A DNA stretch of 6,548 nt from an uncultured Clostridia bacterium (GCA_947630775.1 CANRIY010000088.1:1-6548), one strand, 5' to 3'; shown: positions 1 through 6,482, numbered from the stretch's first letter. Notes: a model not told the origin generated them from the sequence alone. A program made the numbers and translations.

Positions 1-1
1 A

Positions 2-982
2 ATGCGGGAGGAGCTCCTTGGAACGGTCGGCGGGAAGGACAGATTCGACCTGATCTTTACGTCCTGCGGGAGCGAATCGGACAATCAGGCGATCTTTTGC
101 GGCGGAAAGCGGGGCAATGTCGTCACGACCCAAGGGGAGCATGCGGCGGTCTTTTCCGCGGTTACGGAGCTTAAAAACCGCGGCGTCGAACCGAGGTTTG
201 CGCCCGTAAAGGGGGACGGAAGCGTCGATCCCGACGCGCTCTTGTCTCTTATCGACGAAAAGACGAGCCTTGTGAGCGTCATCCATGTGAATAACGAGAC
301 GGGCGCTGTGAATGACATTGCGGCGATCGCAAAAGCCGTCAAAAAGAAAAATCCCCGCACGCTCTTCATGAGCGACGGCGTGCAGGCATACGGCAAGCTG
401 AACTTTACGCTTTCTTCGGAGATCGACCTCTATTCGGTGAGCGCCCATAAGATCGGCGGGCTCAAGGGGACGGGGGCGCTCTTCAAGCGCAAGGGGCTCG
501 CTCTCAACCCCTATATTTACGGGGGCGGACAGGAAGGAGGAGCGAGAAGCGGCACGGAGAATACCTTTGGCGTTGCGGTCTTTGCCTATGCCGCCGAAAA
601 GAAATTCCGTACCCTCAAAGAGGACGCCGCGCGCCTCATTTCGTTGCGGGAAAAGCTCTTTTCGCTCCTGCAAGGGGATATTTTCACACGGATCTCACCG
701 AAAGAGGGCTCTCCGTACATTCTCACCGTCTCTGCCGCGGGAATGCGCGGAGAGGTCTTGCAGCGCATGCTGTGGGACAGAGGACTCTGCGTCGGGACGG
801 GCAGCGCATGTTCTTCAAAGAACAGATTCAGCCGCGTCATGACCGCCTGCGGCTATCCGCAAAGCATCCTCGACGGCGTTCTGCGCCTGAGCTTTTCGCC
901 CGAAACAACGGACGGCGAGATCACGGAAGCGGCAAACATTCTGAATGAAACAGCAAAGGAATATATAAGGAATACATTTTAA
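2..982 (+). CDS. Cysteine desulfurase, NifS/IscS family (5' end missing)
   Basis: This is a PLP-dependent enzyme that removes sulfur from L-cysteine, giving alanine and an enzyme-bound persulfide. Numbering starts from the Met at base 2, which is probably internal: the reading frame is open to the window edge, and family members normally have some 40-50 further N-terminal residues (the LDNAATT region). Visible motifs, in order, are FTSCGSESDN (19-28), EH (46-47, PLP-stacking His), NNETG (97-101), SDGVQAYGK (124-132, PLP-binding Asp125 and Gln128), SAHK (147-150, Schiff-base Lys150), GGGQEGGARSGTEN (174-187) and GSACSSK (267-273, catalytic Cys270). The catalytic loop is short. The stop codon overlaps the thiI start by 1 nt, so the two are co-transcribed. 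This recalls the B. subtilis NifZ-ThiI pair, in which a dedicated desulfurase feeds ThiI. Family is near certain; the dedicated-partner role is inferred from context. Confidence 0.95.
   Translation: MREELLGTVGGKDRFDLIFTSCGSESDNQAIFCGGKRGNVVTTQGEHAAVFSAVTELKNRGVEPRFAPVKGDGSVDPDALLSLIDEKTSLVSVIHVNNETGAVNDIAAIAKAVKKKNPRTLFMSDGVQAYGKLNFTLSSEIDLYSVSAHKIGGLKGTGALFKRKGLALNPYIYGGGQEGGARSGTENTFGVAVFAYAAEKKFRTLKEDAARLISLREKLFSLLQGDIFTRISPKEGSPYILTVSAAGMRGEVLQRMLWDRGLCVGTGSACSSKNRFSRVMTACGYPQSILDGVLRLSFSPETTDGEITEAANILNETAKEYIRNTF
967..971 (+). promoter_or_regulatory. Ribosome binding site of thiI
   Basis: AAGGA lies 10 nt before the thiI ATG, inside the last codons of the desulfurase gene. A second copy of the same AAGGAATA octamer lies 11 nt further upstream (956-963). 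Either could pair with 16S rRNA, but the nearer one has the better spacing. Together with the TAATG stop/start overlap, it supports translation of thiI from 982. Confidence 0.6.
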
Positions 983-2133
983 TGGAAAAAGTCGTCATTC
1001 TCCGCTATGCGGAGATCCATCTGAAAGGTAAAAACCGCGGGTATTTTGAACGCGTGTTCTCCACAAATTTGGAGCGTGCGCTCAAAGGGCTTCGCCATGA
1101 ACTCCGCCGTACGAGCGGCAGATATCTTGTCGCCGCATTTGACGAGGAAAAATCGAACGAGATCATGCGCCGCGTGTCCCGCGTCTTCGGGGTCCATTCC
1201 TACTCGGCGGGACTTCTCGTTGCAAACGACGTGGAGAGCATTTTCGAAGCCGCAAGGCTCGTTGCGCCCGAGAGCGGCTCCTTCAAAGTGCAGACCCACC
1301 GCGGCGATAAGCATTATCCGCTCACTTCCATGGAGATCAGTGCCGAGATCGGCGGAAGGCTCCTCGGCGAGAATCATGCTCTCCGCGTGGACGTCCATAC
1401 GCCCGAGCATACCGTCTATATCGATATCCGCGAAGGGGGAAAAGCGCTCGTATTCGGTTCCTTCGAGGACGGTTTACACGGAATGCCCGTCTCCACCGCG
1501 GGGAAGGGGCTTCTCCTCATCTCCGGCGGGATCGATTCTCCCGTGGCGGGCTATATGATGGCGAAGCGCGGGCTCACCGTGGAAGCGCTGCATTTCCACA
1601 GCTATCCCTATACCAACGAGGGCGCAAAGGAGAAGGTCGTCTCTTTGGCGAAGATCCTTTCGGAGTATACGCTCGTCCACCGCATCACCGCGGTGAGCGT
1701 GACGCATATTCAGGAAGAGATCCACAAAAAATGCGCCGCGGAGCTCAACGTGACTCTTTTGCGGCGGTTCATGTTCCGCATTGCCGAGAAGATCGCGGGG
1801 CGGGAGGGGGCGAAATGCCTCGTGACGGGAGAAAGTTTGGGGCAGGTCGCAAGCCAGACCTTGGAGGGGCTTACGTCATCGAACGCGGTCGTCTCGCTTC
1901 CCGTCCTTCGGCCCTTGATCGGTTTTGACAAAGAGGATATCATCGCCGTCGCGAAAAAGATCGGCACGTACGAGCTCTCTGTTTTGCCCTATGAGGACTG
2001 CTGTACCGTCTTTTTGCCCGACTTTCCCGCGATCAGACCTTCGCTTTCCTACATTGAGGAAGAGGAGAAAAAGCTCGACGTCGACGCGCTCGTGGAGGAA
2101 GCTCTTACGACGCGCGAAGTCATTCAGCTCTGA
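982..2133 (+). CDS. thiI: tRNA 4-thiouridine synthase ThiI, without rhodanese domain
   Basis: ThiI adenylates uridine 8 of tRNA and replaces its oxygen with sulfur, making s4U; in many bacteria it also passes sulfur toward the thiamine thiazole. The 383-residue protein has an N-terminal ferredoxin-like region (LRYAEIHLKGKNR, 7-19), a THUMP domain (about 60-165) and a PP-loop pyrophosphatase domain whose ATP-binding loop is SGGIDSPVAGY (181-191). Further family motifs are VTGESLGQVASQTLEGL (281-297), RPLIGFDKEDI (310-320) and PYEDCCTVF (336-344). The EDCC motif (Cys340/Cys341) aligns with the PP-loop-domain cysteine of E. coli ThiI. The protein ends about 40 residues later, so the C-terminal rhodanese domain of the E. 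coli enzyme is absent, as in Bacillus ThiI. A separate persulfide donor is then expected, and a desulfurase gene lies directly upstream. The start is set by the TAATG overlap and an upstream AAGGA. The 3' end overlaps the convergent PBP gene by 10 bp. Confidence 0.97.
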   Translation: MEKVVILRYAEIHLKGKNRGYFERVFSTNLERALKGLRHELRRTSGRYLVAAFDEEKSNEIMRRVSRVFGVHSYSAGLLVANDVESIFEAARLVAPESGSFKVQTHRGDKHYPLTSMEISAEIGGRLLGENHALRVDVHTPEHTVYIDIREGGKALVFGSFEDGLHGMPVSTAGKGLLLISGGIDSPVAGYMMAKRGLTVEALHFHSYPYTNEGAKEKVVSLAKILSEYTLVHRITAVSVTHIQEEIHKKCAAELNVTLLRRFMFRIAEKIAGREGAKCLVTGESLGQVASQTLEGLTSSNAVVSLPVLRPLIGFDKEDIIAVAKKIGTYELSVLPYEDCCTVFLPDFPAIRPSLSYIEEEEKKLDVDALVEEALTTREVIQL

Positions 2134-4310
2134 TCTTCCCACCAATTTTCGGGCAGGGAAGAGCCACTTCCGACGTAGACGGGAGAAAGATAGACCGTTT
2201 CACCCTCGTGTCCGTGAAAGATCGGCGTCACGCTGTAACGGTAACTTTCTCCCGCGCGGACGGAGTTATCGCAGATATACTTTTGATATTTTCCCTGATA
2301 GATCGTGGTGACCGTGCCGCGATTTTCTCTTTTTATAATGTAATCATAGTACTCTGTCTGACATAGTACTATCTTTACGGCCCCATTTTTGACGGAAATC
2401 GTCGGCATATCGATTTGGGGAGAGGAATAGCGCGTGCTCATCTCCAAGGGGAGCGCGCTCTTTTTGAAGAGCTCCTTTCTGTCGGTGCAGAGCGGGGAAA
2501 GGGGATCCGAGAGGCAGATGCGGTGATTCTTTTCATATTCCTGCATGTCGATCTTCACTTCCTCGATCCCTTCGCACATGGAAAAATCCTGCGGCGTTCC
2601 GCGTTCGTACAAGGCGCGGAGAACTTGGAAGGCGATATTTGCGGGTTTTCCTCCGCCCGAAACATTGACGGGGGCATTGTCTCTGTTGCCCAGCCACACC
2701 GCCACGGTGTCCGCCGTCGTGTAGGCAATGGTGTAAGCGTCCGTGTTTCCGCTTTTTCCTTCGGCGGTCCCCGTCTTTGCGCAGACGTCATAGGGAAGAG
2801 AACGCAGTTTCTTCGCCGTTCCTTCCTTGACCGCCGTTTTGAGCATGTCGTTCACGAGATAGCTCGTCTCTTCCGAAAAGACGCGCGTCCCCTGCGGCTT
2901 GTGTTCGTAGAGCACCCTGCCCTTGCCGTCCTCGATGCGGGCGATCGCTGAAGAGGGGGCATAGCTTCCGCCCTTTGCAAGGGTCGCATAGCCGTCCGAG
3001 AGGGCAGGCAGCGAAAATCCTTCCCTCATGCCGCCCAAAGCAAGCGCAAGGGAACGGTCGTCTTGTTCGATCGGGAGCCCCATCTTTTCGAGATAGCCCG
3101 CCGCCCTGTCGCATCCGAGGCTGTTCAAGATCCTGACGGCGGGGATATTGACGCTGTGGGCGAGCGCATATCTTGCACTCATATATGTTCCGCTCGCTCC
3201 GCCCGCGTCGTCGGGAGAATATCCGCCGAAATCCGTCTTTTCGTCAAGAATGGGCGTCGCGGGGGAGATGATGTCCTCTTCGATGGCGGGAGCGTACACC
3301 AAAAGAGGCTTCAACGTGGACGCGGGGAGCCGTTTCGGCGTGCCGCAGGTGGAATAGAGCGCCTTGATCCCGTCCGTACGGTGATCCCGCACGAGGACGC
3401 ACACGTCGGAATCGGCTTCCGTCTCCTCGAGTTTTTGCTGCAGGGAAGGGTCGAGAAAGGTATAGACGGAAATGGTACCGAAATTTCCCGTCTCCGCGTC
3501 GGGAAGGAGCTCCGAAAGTTCGTCGAAAACGATGGATAGATAACTGTCGGCATGTTCTCTGCGGGAGGGGGACAAAGGCAGGGAGACGCTTTTCGCCTCT
3601 TCATAGACGGAATCGGTAAGATAGCCCTGTTCTTTCATCAAAGAGAGGACGAAATCGCGGCGTTTTTTGCACGCATCGGCATTGCGGAAGGGGGAGTAGC
3701 GGTTGGGAGAGCGAACGAGGGCGGCAAGCATGGCGCTTTCGGCGGGGGAGAGCTGTTCCGCCTCCTTGCCGAAATAAAATTCCGAAGCGTTTGCGATCCC
3801 GAAGATATCGTGCCCGAAATAGATGGAATTGAGGTAGAGCTCGACGATCTCGTCCTTCGAATACTTTTTTTCGAGCTGTCTTGTCAGTTTGAACTCTTTT
3901 AACTTTCTTGCGATTGTCTTTTCGCTCGAAAGGTGGGTGTTTTTGATCAGCTGTTGGGAGATCGTGGAAGCGCCCTCGCGGAAGGAAAAGGTCTTGATGT
4001 TTTTGAGCGTCGCCCCGGCGATCCGCCTGTAATCGAGCCCGTGATGGCTGTAAAACCGCTTATCTTCGACGGCAATGAACGCTTGCGGCACATGGGCGGG
4101 GAGCTCGGAGAGCGCAACGCTTTTCCGCTTCGCCCCCTCGATCTGTTCGCCGTTCCCGTCATACAGGCGGATACAGGCGGTGGAGAGGGCGAGTTTGTTT
4201 CTGTCAAGCCTCACATTGGCAGTGACGCCGAAATAATAGAGAAGAAGAGCGAGCATCAAAACGAGCAGGACGCCCGCGACGATCAGGAATGCTTTTAAGA
4301 CACGTTTCAT
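2124..4310 (-). CDS. Class A penicillin-binding protein (peptidoglycan glycosyltransferase/transpeptidase) with C-terminal FN3-like domain
   Basis: This bifunctional enzyme polymerises lipid II and cross-links peptidoglycan outside the membrane. Numbering is from the ATG at 4310 (728 aa). Residues 1-5 are short and basic and about 6-27 form one membrane anchor. The GT51 domain (about 60-235) has EDKRFYSHHG (82-91, catalytic Glu82), GASTISQQLIKN (113-124), RKLKE (135-139, second Glu139) and ELYLN (157-161). The transpeptidase domain (about 301-575) has STLK (331-334, nucleophile Ser331), SVN (386-388) and KTGT (512-515). All catalytic motifs are intact. A linker with C599 and C608 leads to a beta-rich, fibronectin-III-like region (about 632-712), then a tail ending ENWWEDQS. 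The STLKP context and a SARYALAHSVNIPAVR stretch (378-393) recall PBP1C-type proteins. Eleven cysteines are predicted outside the cell, which is unusual. A TTG at 4373 would add 21 residues, but 4310 gives a typical anchor; neither start has a good Shine-Dalgarno. The gene is divergent from the sirtuin and convergent with thiI. Confidence 0.95.
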   Translation of the reverse strand: MKRVLKAFLIVAGVLLVLMLALLLYYFGVTANVRLDRNKLALSTACIRLYDGNGEQIEGAKRKSVALSELPAHVPQAFIAVEDKRFYSHHGLDYRRIAGATLKNIKTFSFREGASTISQQLIKNTHLSSEKTIARKLKEFKLTRQLEKKYSKDEIVELYLNSIYFGHDIFGIANASEFYFGKEAEQLSPAESAMLAALVRSPNRYSPFRNADACKKRRDFVLSLMKEQGYLTDSVYEEAKSVSLPLSPSRREHADSYLSIVFDELSELLPDAETGNFGTISVYTFLDPSLQQKLEETEADSDVCVLVRDHRTDGIKALYSTCGTPKRLPASTLKPLLVYAPAIEEDIISPATPILDEKTDFGGYSPDDAGGASGTYMSARYALAHSVNIPAVRILNSLGCDRAAGYLEKMGLPIEQDDRSLALALGGMREGFSLPALSDGYATLAKGGSYAPSSAIARIEDGKGRVLYEHKPQGTRVFSEETSYLVNDMLKTAVKEGTAKKLRSLPYDVCAKTGTAEGKSGNTDAYTIAYTTADTVAVWLGNRDNAPVNVSGGGKPANIAFQVLRALYERGTPQDFSMCEGIEEVKIDMQEYEKNHRICLSDPLSPLCTDRKELFKKSALPLEMSTRYSSPQIDMPTISVKNGAVKIVLCQTEYYDYIIKRENRGTVTTIYQGKYQKYICDNSVRAGESYRYSVTPIFHGHEGETVYLSPVYVGSGSSLPENWWEDQS
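4161..4180. repeat. Perfect 10-bp tandem duplication inside the PBP gene
   Basis: ATACAGGCGG occurs twice with no gap, within the codons for the CIRLY stretch (about residues 45-50) just after the membrane anchor. The unit is not a multiple of three, so gain or loss of one copy would shift the frame early in the gene. With only two copies this may be chance. Confidence 0.8.
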
Positions 4311-4393
4311 CCGTGACAGTATGCGTATTCGCCGAAAATATAAGCATAAAGGCGTCAAACCGTGACGGGACAAGCCGCATGTTTTCGGCGGAA

Positions 4394-4409
4394 CATAAAA
4401 TCTTTTATG
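4394..4409. promoter_or_regulatory. AT-rich palindrome between divergent genes, possible operator
   Basis: CATAAAA-TC-TTTTATG is a perfect inverted repeat with 7-bp arms and a 2-bp centre. It lies in the 153-bp gap between the PBP and sirtuin starts, 17 bp upstream of the sirtuin -35 box. Size and position suit a dimeric regulator acting on either gene. No known consensus is recognised, so the operator role is a guess. Confidence 0.35.
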
Positions 4410-4426
4410 AAATCAAACGGCTTTTG

Positions 4427-4455
4427 TTGAAAGTTTTGTTTTTTTGTGCTATAAT
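4427..4455 (+). promoter_or_regulatory. Strong housekeeping-type promoter with extended -10, driving the sirtuin-miaB-mutS operon
   Basis: The -35 box is TTGAAA (4427-4432, 5 of 6 consensus), the spacer is 17 bp, and the -10 box is TATAAT (4450-4455, 6 of 6). A TG dinucleotide at 4447-4448 makes it an extended -10. The spacer contains a run of seven T (4439-4445). Standard spacing puts the first transcribed base at about 4462, at most a few bases before the sirtuin ATG at 4464, so the mRNA should be leaderless or nearly so. Confidence 0.85.
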
Positions 4456-4463
4456 GACTCCGT

Positions 4464-5174
4464 ATGAAGACATTACAGCAGATCGTCGATGAAAGCGAGA
4501 GGATCGTCTTTTTCGGCGGGGCGGGCGTTTCGACGGAGAGCGGGATCCCCGATTTCCGTTCCGAGGACGGGCTTTACCGTCAAAAATATACCGTTTCTCC
4601 CGAGACGATGCTCTCTCACGATTATTTTTTCTCGCATACGGAAGAGTTTTTCGCCTTTTACCGCGAGAAAATGCTTCCCCTTTGGGCGGAGCCCAACGCC
4701 GCGCACAAAAAGATCGCGGAGCTCGAAAAGAGGGGGAAGCTCATCGCCGTCGTCACGCAGAACATCGACGGGCTTCATCAGAAAGCGGGGAGCAAAACCG
4801 TCTTTGAACTGCACGGCACGGTGCACAAAAATACCTGCGTCAAGTGCCGCAAGAGCTATTCCGCGGAGGAGATCGCCGCTTCCAAAGGGATTCCGCGCTG
4901 CAGTTGCGGGGGGCTTGTGAAACCCGACGTCGTATTGTACGGGGAGCCGCTTGACTCCGAAACCGTAAACGGCGCCGTCCGCGCGATCGCTTCCGCCGAT
5001 ACGCTCATCGTGGCGGGGACTTCGCTCACCGTCTATCCCGCGGCGGGATTCGTGAGCTATTTCCGCGGGAAATATCTTGTGCTCATCAACCGCGACCCGA
5101 CCCCCCTCGACGGGGCGTGCGACCTTGTCCTGCACGGAAAAGTGGGAGAAATTCTATCGGAAATACAATTATGA
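4464..5174 (+). CDS. cobB: Sir2-family NAD-dependent protein deacylase (sirtuin)
   Basis: Sirtuins remove acyl groups from protein lysines, consuming NAD+ and releasing nicotinamide and O-acyl-ADP-ribose. The 236-residue length is usual for a bacterial Sir2. It shows the NAD-binding GGAGVSTESGIPDFRS (18-33), TQNIDGLHQKAG (98-109), the catalytic His117 in ELHGTVH, zinc ligands Cys125, Cys128, Cys146 and Cys148 (CX2C-X17-CXC), PDVVLYGE (154-161), GTSLTVYP (185-192) and INRDPTPLD (208-216). The Tyr-x-x-Arg pair typical of desuccinylase-type sirtuins is not clear: FYREK (65-69) has Lys where the Arg would fall. Deacetylation is therefore the more likely activity, though this is tentative. The start is essentially forced, because an in-frame TGA lies at 4455-4457 and no start codon follows before the NAD-binding motif. 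No Shine-Dalgarno is present and the -10 box ends 8 nt before the ATG, implying leaderless translation. The stop overlaps the miaB start by 4 nt. Confidence 0.96.
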   Translation: MKTLQQIVDESERIVFFGGAGVSTESGIPDFRSEDGLYRQKYTVSPETMLSHDYFFSHTEEFFAFYREKMLPLWAEPNAAHKKIAELEKRGKLIAVVTQNIDGLHQKAGSKTVFELHGTVHKNTCVKCRKSYSAEEIAASKGIPRCSCGGLVKPDVVLYGEPLDSETVNGAVRAIASADTLIVAGTSLTVYPAAGFVSYFRGKYLVLINRDPTPLDGACDLVLHGKVGEILSEIQL

Positions 5175-6481
5175 AATACCATATCGTCACTTACGGCTGT
5201 CAGATGAATGTGCACGAGTCCGAAAAGATCGCGGGGATCCTGCGCGAGAAGGGCTATACCGAAGAATCGGACATCGACAGCGCCGACATCATCGTCTTTA
5301 ATACCTGCTGTATCCGCGAAAACGCCGAAAATCATGCGTTCGGCAATATCGGCGCGCTCAAACAGCGGAAGCGGGAGAATAAGGATCTCATCATTGCCGT
5401 CGGCGGGTGCATGGCGCAGGAGGAGGGGAAGGCCGCGCTCATCAAAGAGCGGTTCCCCTTTGTGGATATCCTTTTCGGCACCCATAATCTTTCGGAACTC
5501 GGCGCCCTCATCGACCGAAAAAAATCGCAGAAAAAGCGGGTCTTTTCTCTCAAAGAGGCGCGGGAGGAGACGGAGGACGGCATTACGCCCGTCCGTACGG
5601 GCTATCCCGGGGCGTGGGTCAATATCATGTACGGCTGTAATAATTTCTGTTCCTATTGCATCGTGCCGTATGTGCGCGGCAGGGAGCGCTCCCGCCGTGC
5701 GGAGGATATCGTCCGCGAGGTGGAGTCCCTCGCAAAAGAGGGGTATAAGGAGATCACCCTGCTCGGGCAGAACGTCAATTCCTACCGTGGCGAGGACGGG
5801 ACGGATTTTCCCGCCCTTCTTGACCGTTGCGCTTCCGTCGAAGGGGACTTCCGTCTCCGCTTTATGACTTCCCATCCGAAGGACTTTTCCGCGGCGCTCG
5901 TATCTGTCATCAAAAAGCACAAAAAGATCTGCAACCAGATCCATTTGCCCGTGCAGTCGGGTTCCAACCGCATTCTTTCCCTCATGAACAGGCGCTACAC
6001 GCGCGAAAAGTACCTCGAAGAGATCGCTCTTTTGAGGCGTGAGATCCCCGATTGCGCCGTGACGACGGATATCATTGTCGGCTTTCCCACCGAAACGGAG
6101 GAGGAGTTTCAAGAGACGCTGTCGCTTGTGAACGAGGCGGATTTTTCCTCGGCGTTCATGTTCATCTACTCCCCGCGCACGGGGACGAAGGCGGCGGCGA
6201 TGGAGGGGCAGATCGAGGCGTCCGTCTCCAAGGACAGGCTTTCCCGCCTCATCGAAGCCGTCAACGCCCGCACGCGGGAAAAGAGCGCCGCCTATATCGG
6301 CAAGACGGCGGAGATCCTCTGCGAAGGGTACGACGAGAAGAAAAACTTGTATCTCGGGCGGGACGAGTACGGCAGAATGGGGTACTTTGCGAGCGGGAAG
6401 AACAGGATCGGCGAGTTTGTCTCGCTCAGGATCGACCGCGCGAACGGCATTTCCCTCTTCGGGGAACCGATCGGAGAATAA
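5171..6481 (+). CDS. miaB: tRNA-2-methylthio-N6-dimethylallyladenosine synthase MiaB (radical SAM methylthiotransferase)
   Basis: MiaB adds a methylthio group to C2 of i6A at position 37 of tRNAs reading UNN codons, using two [4Fe-4S] clusters and SAM. The UPF0004 domain holds the auxiliary-cluster cysteines: Cys10 in TYGCQMNVHESE, Cys46 in NTCCIRENAEN and Cys80 in VGGCMAQEEG. The radical SAM cluster is Cys156, Cys160 and Cys163 in YGCNNFCSYCIVPYVRGRE. LLGQNVNSY (197-205), HLPVQSGSNRILSLMNR (258-274), VGFPTETEEEF (303-313) and SPRTGTKAA (334-342) favour MiaB over RimO or MtaB. A C-terminal TRAM domain spans about 373-434. At 436 residues it is near the family core length and lacks the N-terminal extension of B. 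subtilis MiaB. The ATG at 5171 is chosen because the protein then begins MKYHIVTYGC, as family members do. It overlaps the sirtuin stop (ATGA) with only a weak GGA upstream, suggesting translational coupling. mutS follows 12 nt later. Confidence 0.97.
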   Translation: MKYHIVTYGCQMNVHESEKIAGILREKGYTEESDIDSADIIVFNTCCIRENAENHAFGNIGALKQRKRENKDLIIAVGGCMAQEEGKAALIKERFPFVDILFGTHNLSELGALIDRKKSQKKRVFSLKEAREETEDGITPVRTGYPGAWVNIMYGCNNFCSYCIVPYVRGRERSRRAEDIVREVESLAKEGYKEITLLGQNVNSYRGEDGTDFPALLDRCASVEGDFRLRFMTSHPKDFSAALVSVIKKHKKICNQIHLPVQSGSNRILSLMNRRYTREKYLEEIALLRREIPDCAVTTDIIVGFPTETEEEFQETLSLVNEADFSSAFMFIYSPRTGTKAAAMEGQIEASVSKDRLSRLIEAVNARTREKSAAYIGKTAEILCEGYDEKKNLYLGRDEYGRMGYFASGKNRIGEFVSLRIDRANGISLFGEPIGE

Positions 6482-6482
6482 C

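Noticed and set aside
2..4. ATG at base 2 as the true start of the desulfurase.
   Set aside because: It would remove the conserved N-terminal PLP-fold segment. The protein is otherwise normal, so the gene is most simply cut by the window edge.
2134..2162. Inverted repeat TCTTCCC...GGGAAGA just past the thiI stop, considered as a terminator.
   Set aside because: The stem is 7 bp with a 15-nt loop, no T-run follows on either strand, and it lies inside the PBP coding end.
2415..2951. Plus-strand open frame (178 codons) opposite the PBP gene.
   Set aside because: It is antisense to the intact transpeptidase domain; its composition looks like a frame shadow.
4353..4358. Minus-strand TTGACG as a -35 box for the PBP gene.
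   Set aside because: No -10-like hexamer occurs 16-18 bp downstream, and the TATATT nearby is only 10 bp away.
4330..4390. 9-nt inverted repeat CGCCGAAAA / TTTTCGGCG flanking 43 nt in the divergent gap.
   Set aside because: The wide spacing and short arms are easily chance; no attenuator or riboswitch architecture could be built around it.
4473..5135. Minus-strand open frame (220 codons) opposite the sirtuin gene.
   Set aside because: It is a shadow of a clearly real gene; its product has no recognisable motif.
5117..5170. Earlier in-frame ATG for miaB adding 18 residues.
   Set aside because: The extension translates the end of the sirtuin gene in another frame and has no family similarity; the start at 5171 begins with the conserved MiaB N terminus.
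5057..6112. Long minus-strand open frame (351 codons) opposite miaB.
   Set aside because: It lies wholly antisense to an intact miaB and the end of the sirtuin gene. It has no recognisable domain or ribosome site, and long antisense frames are expected in G+C-rich coding DNA.
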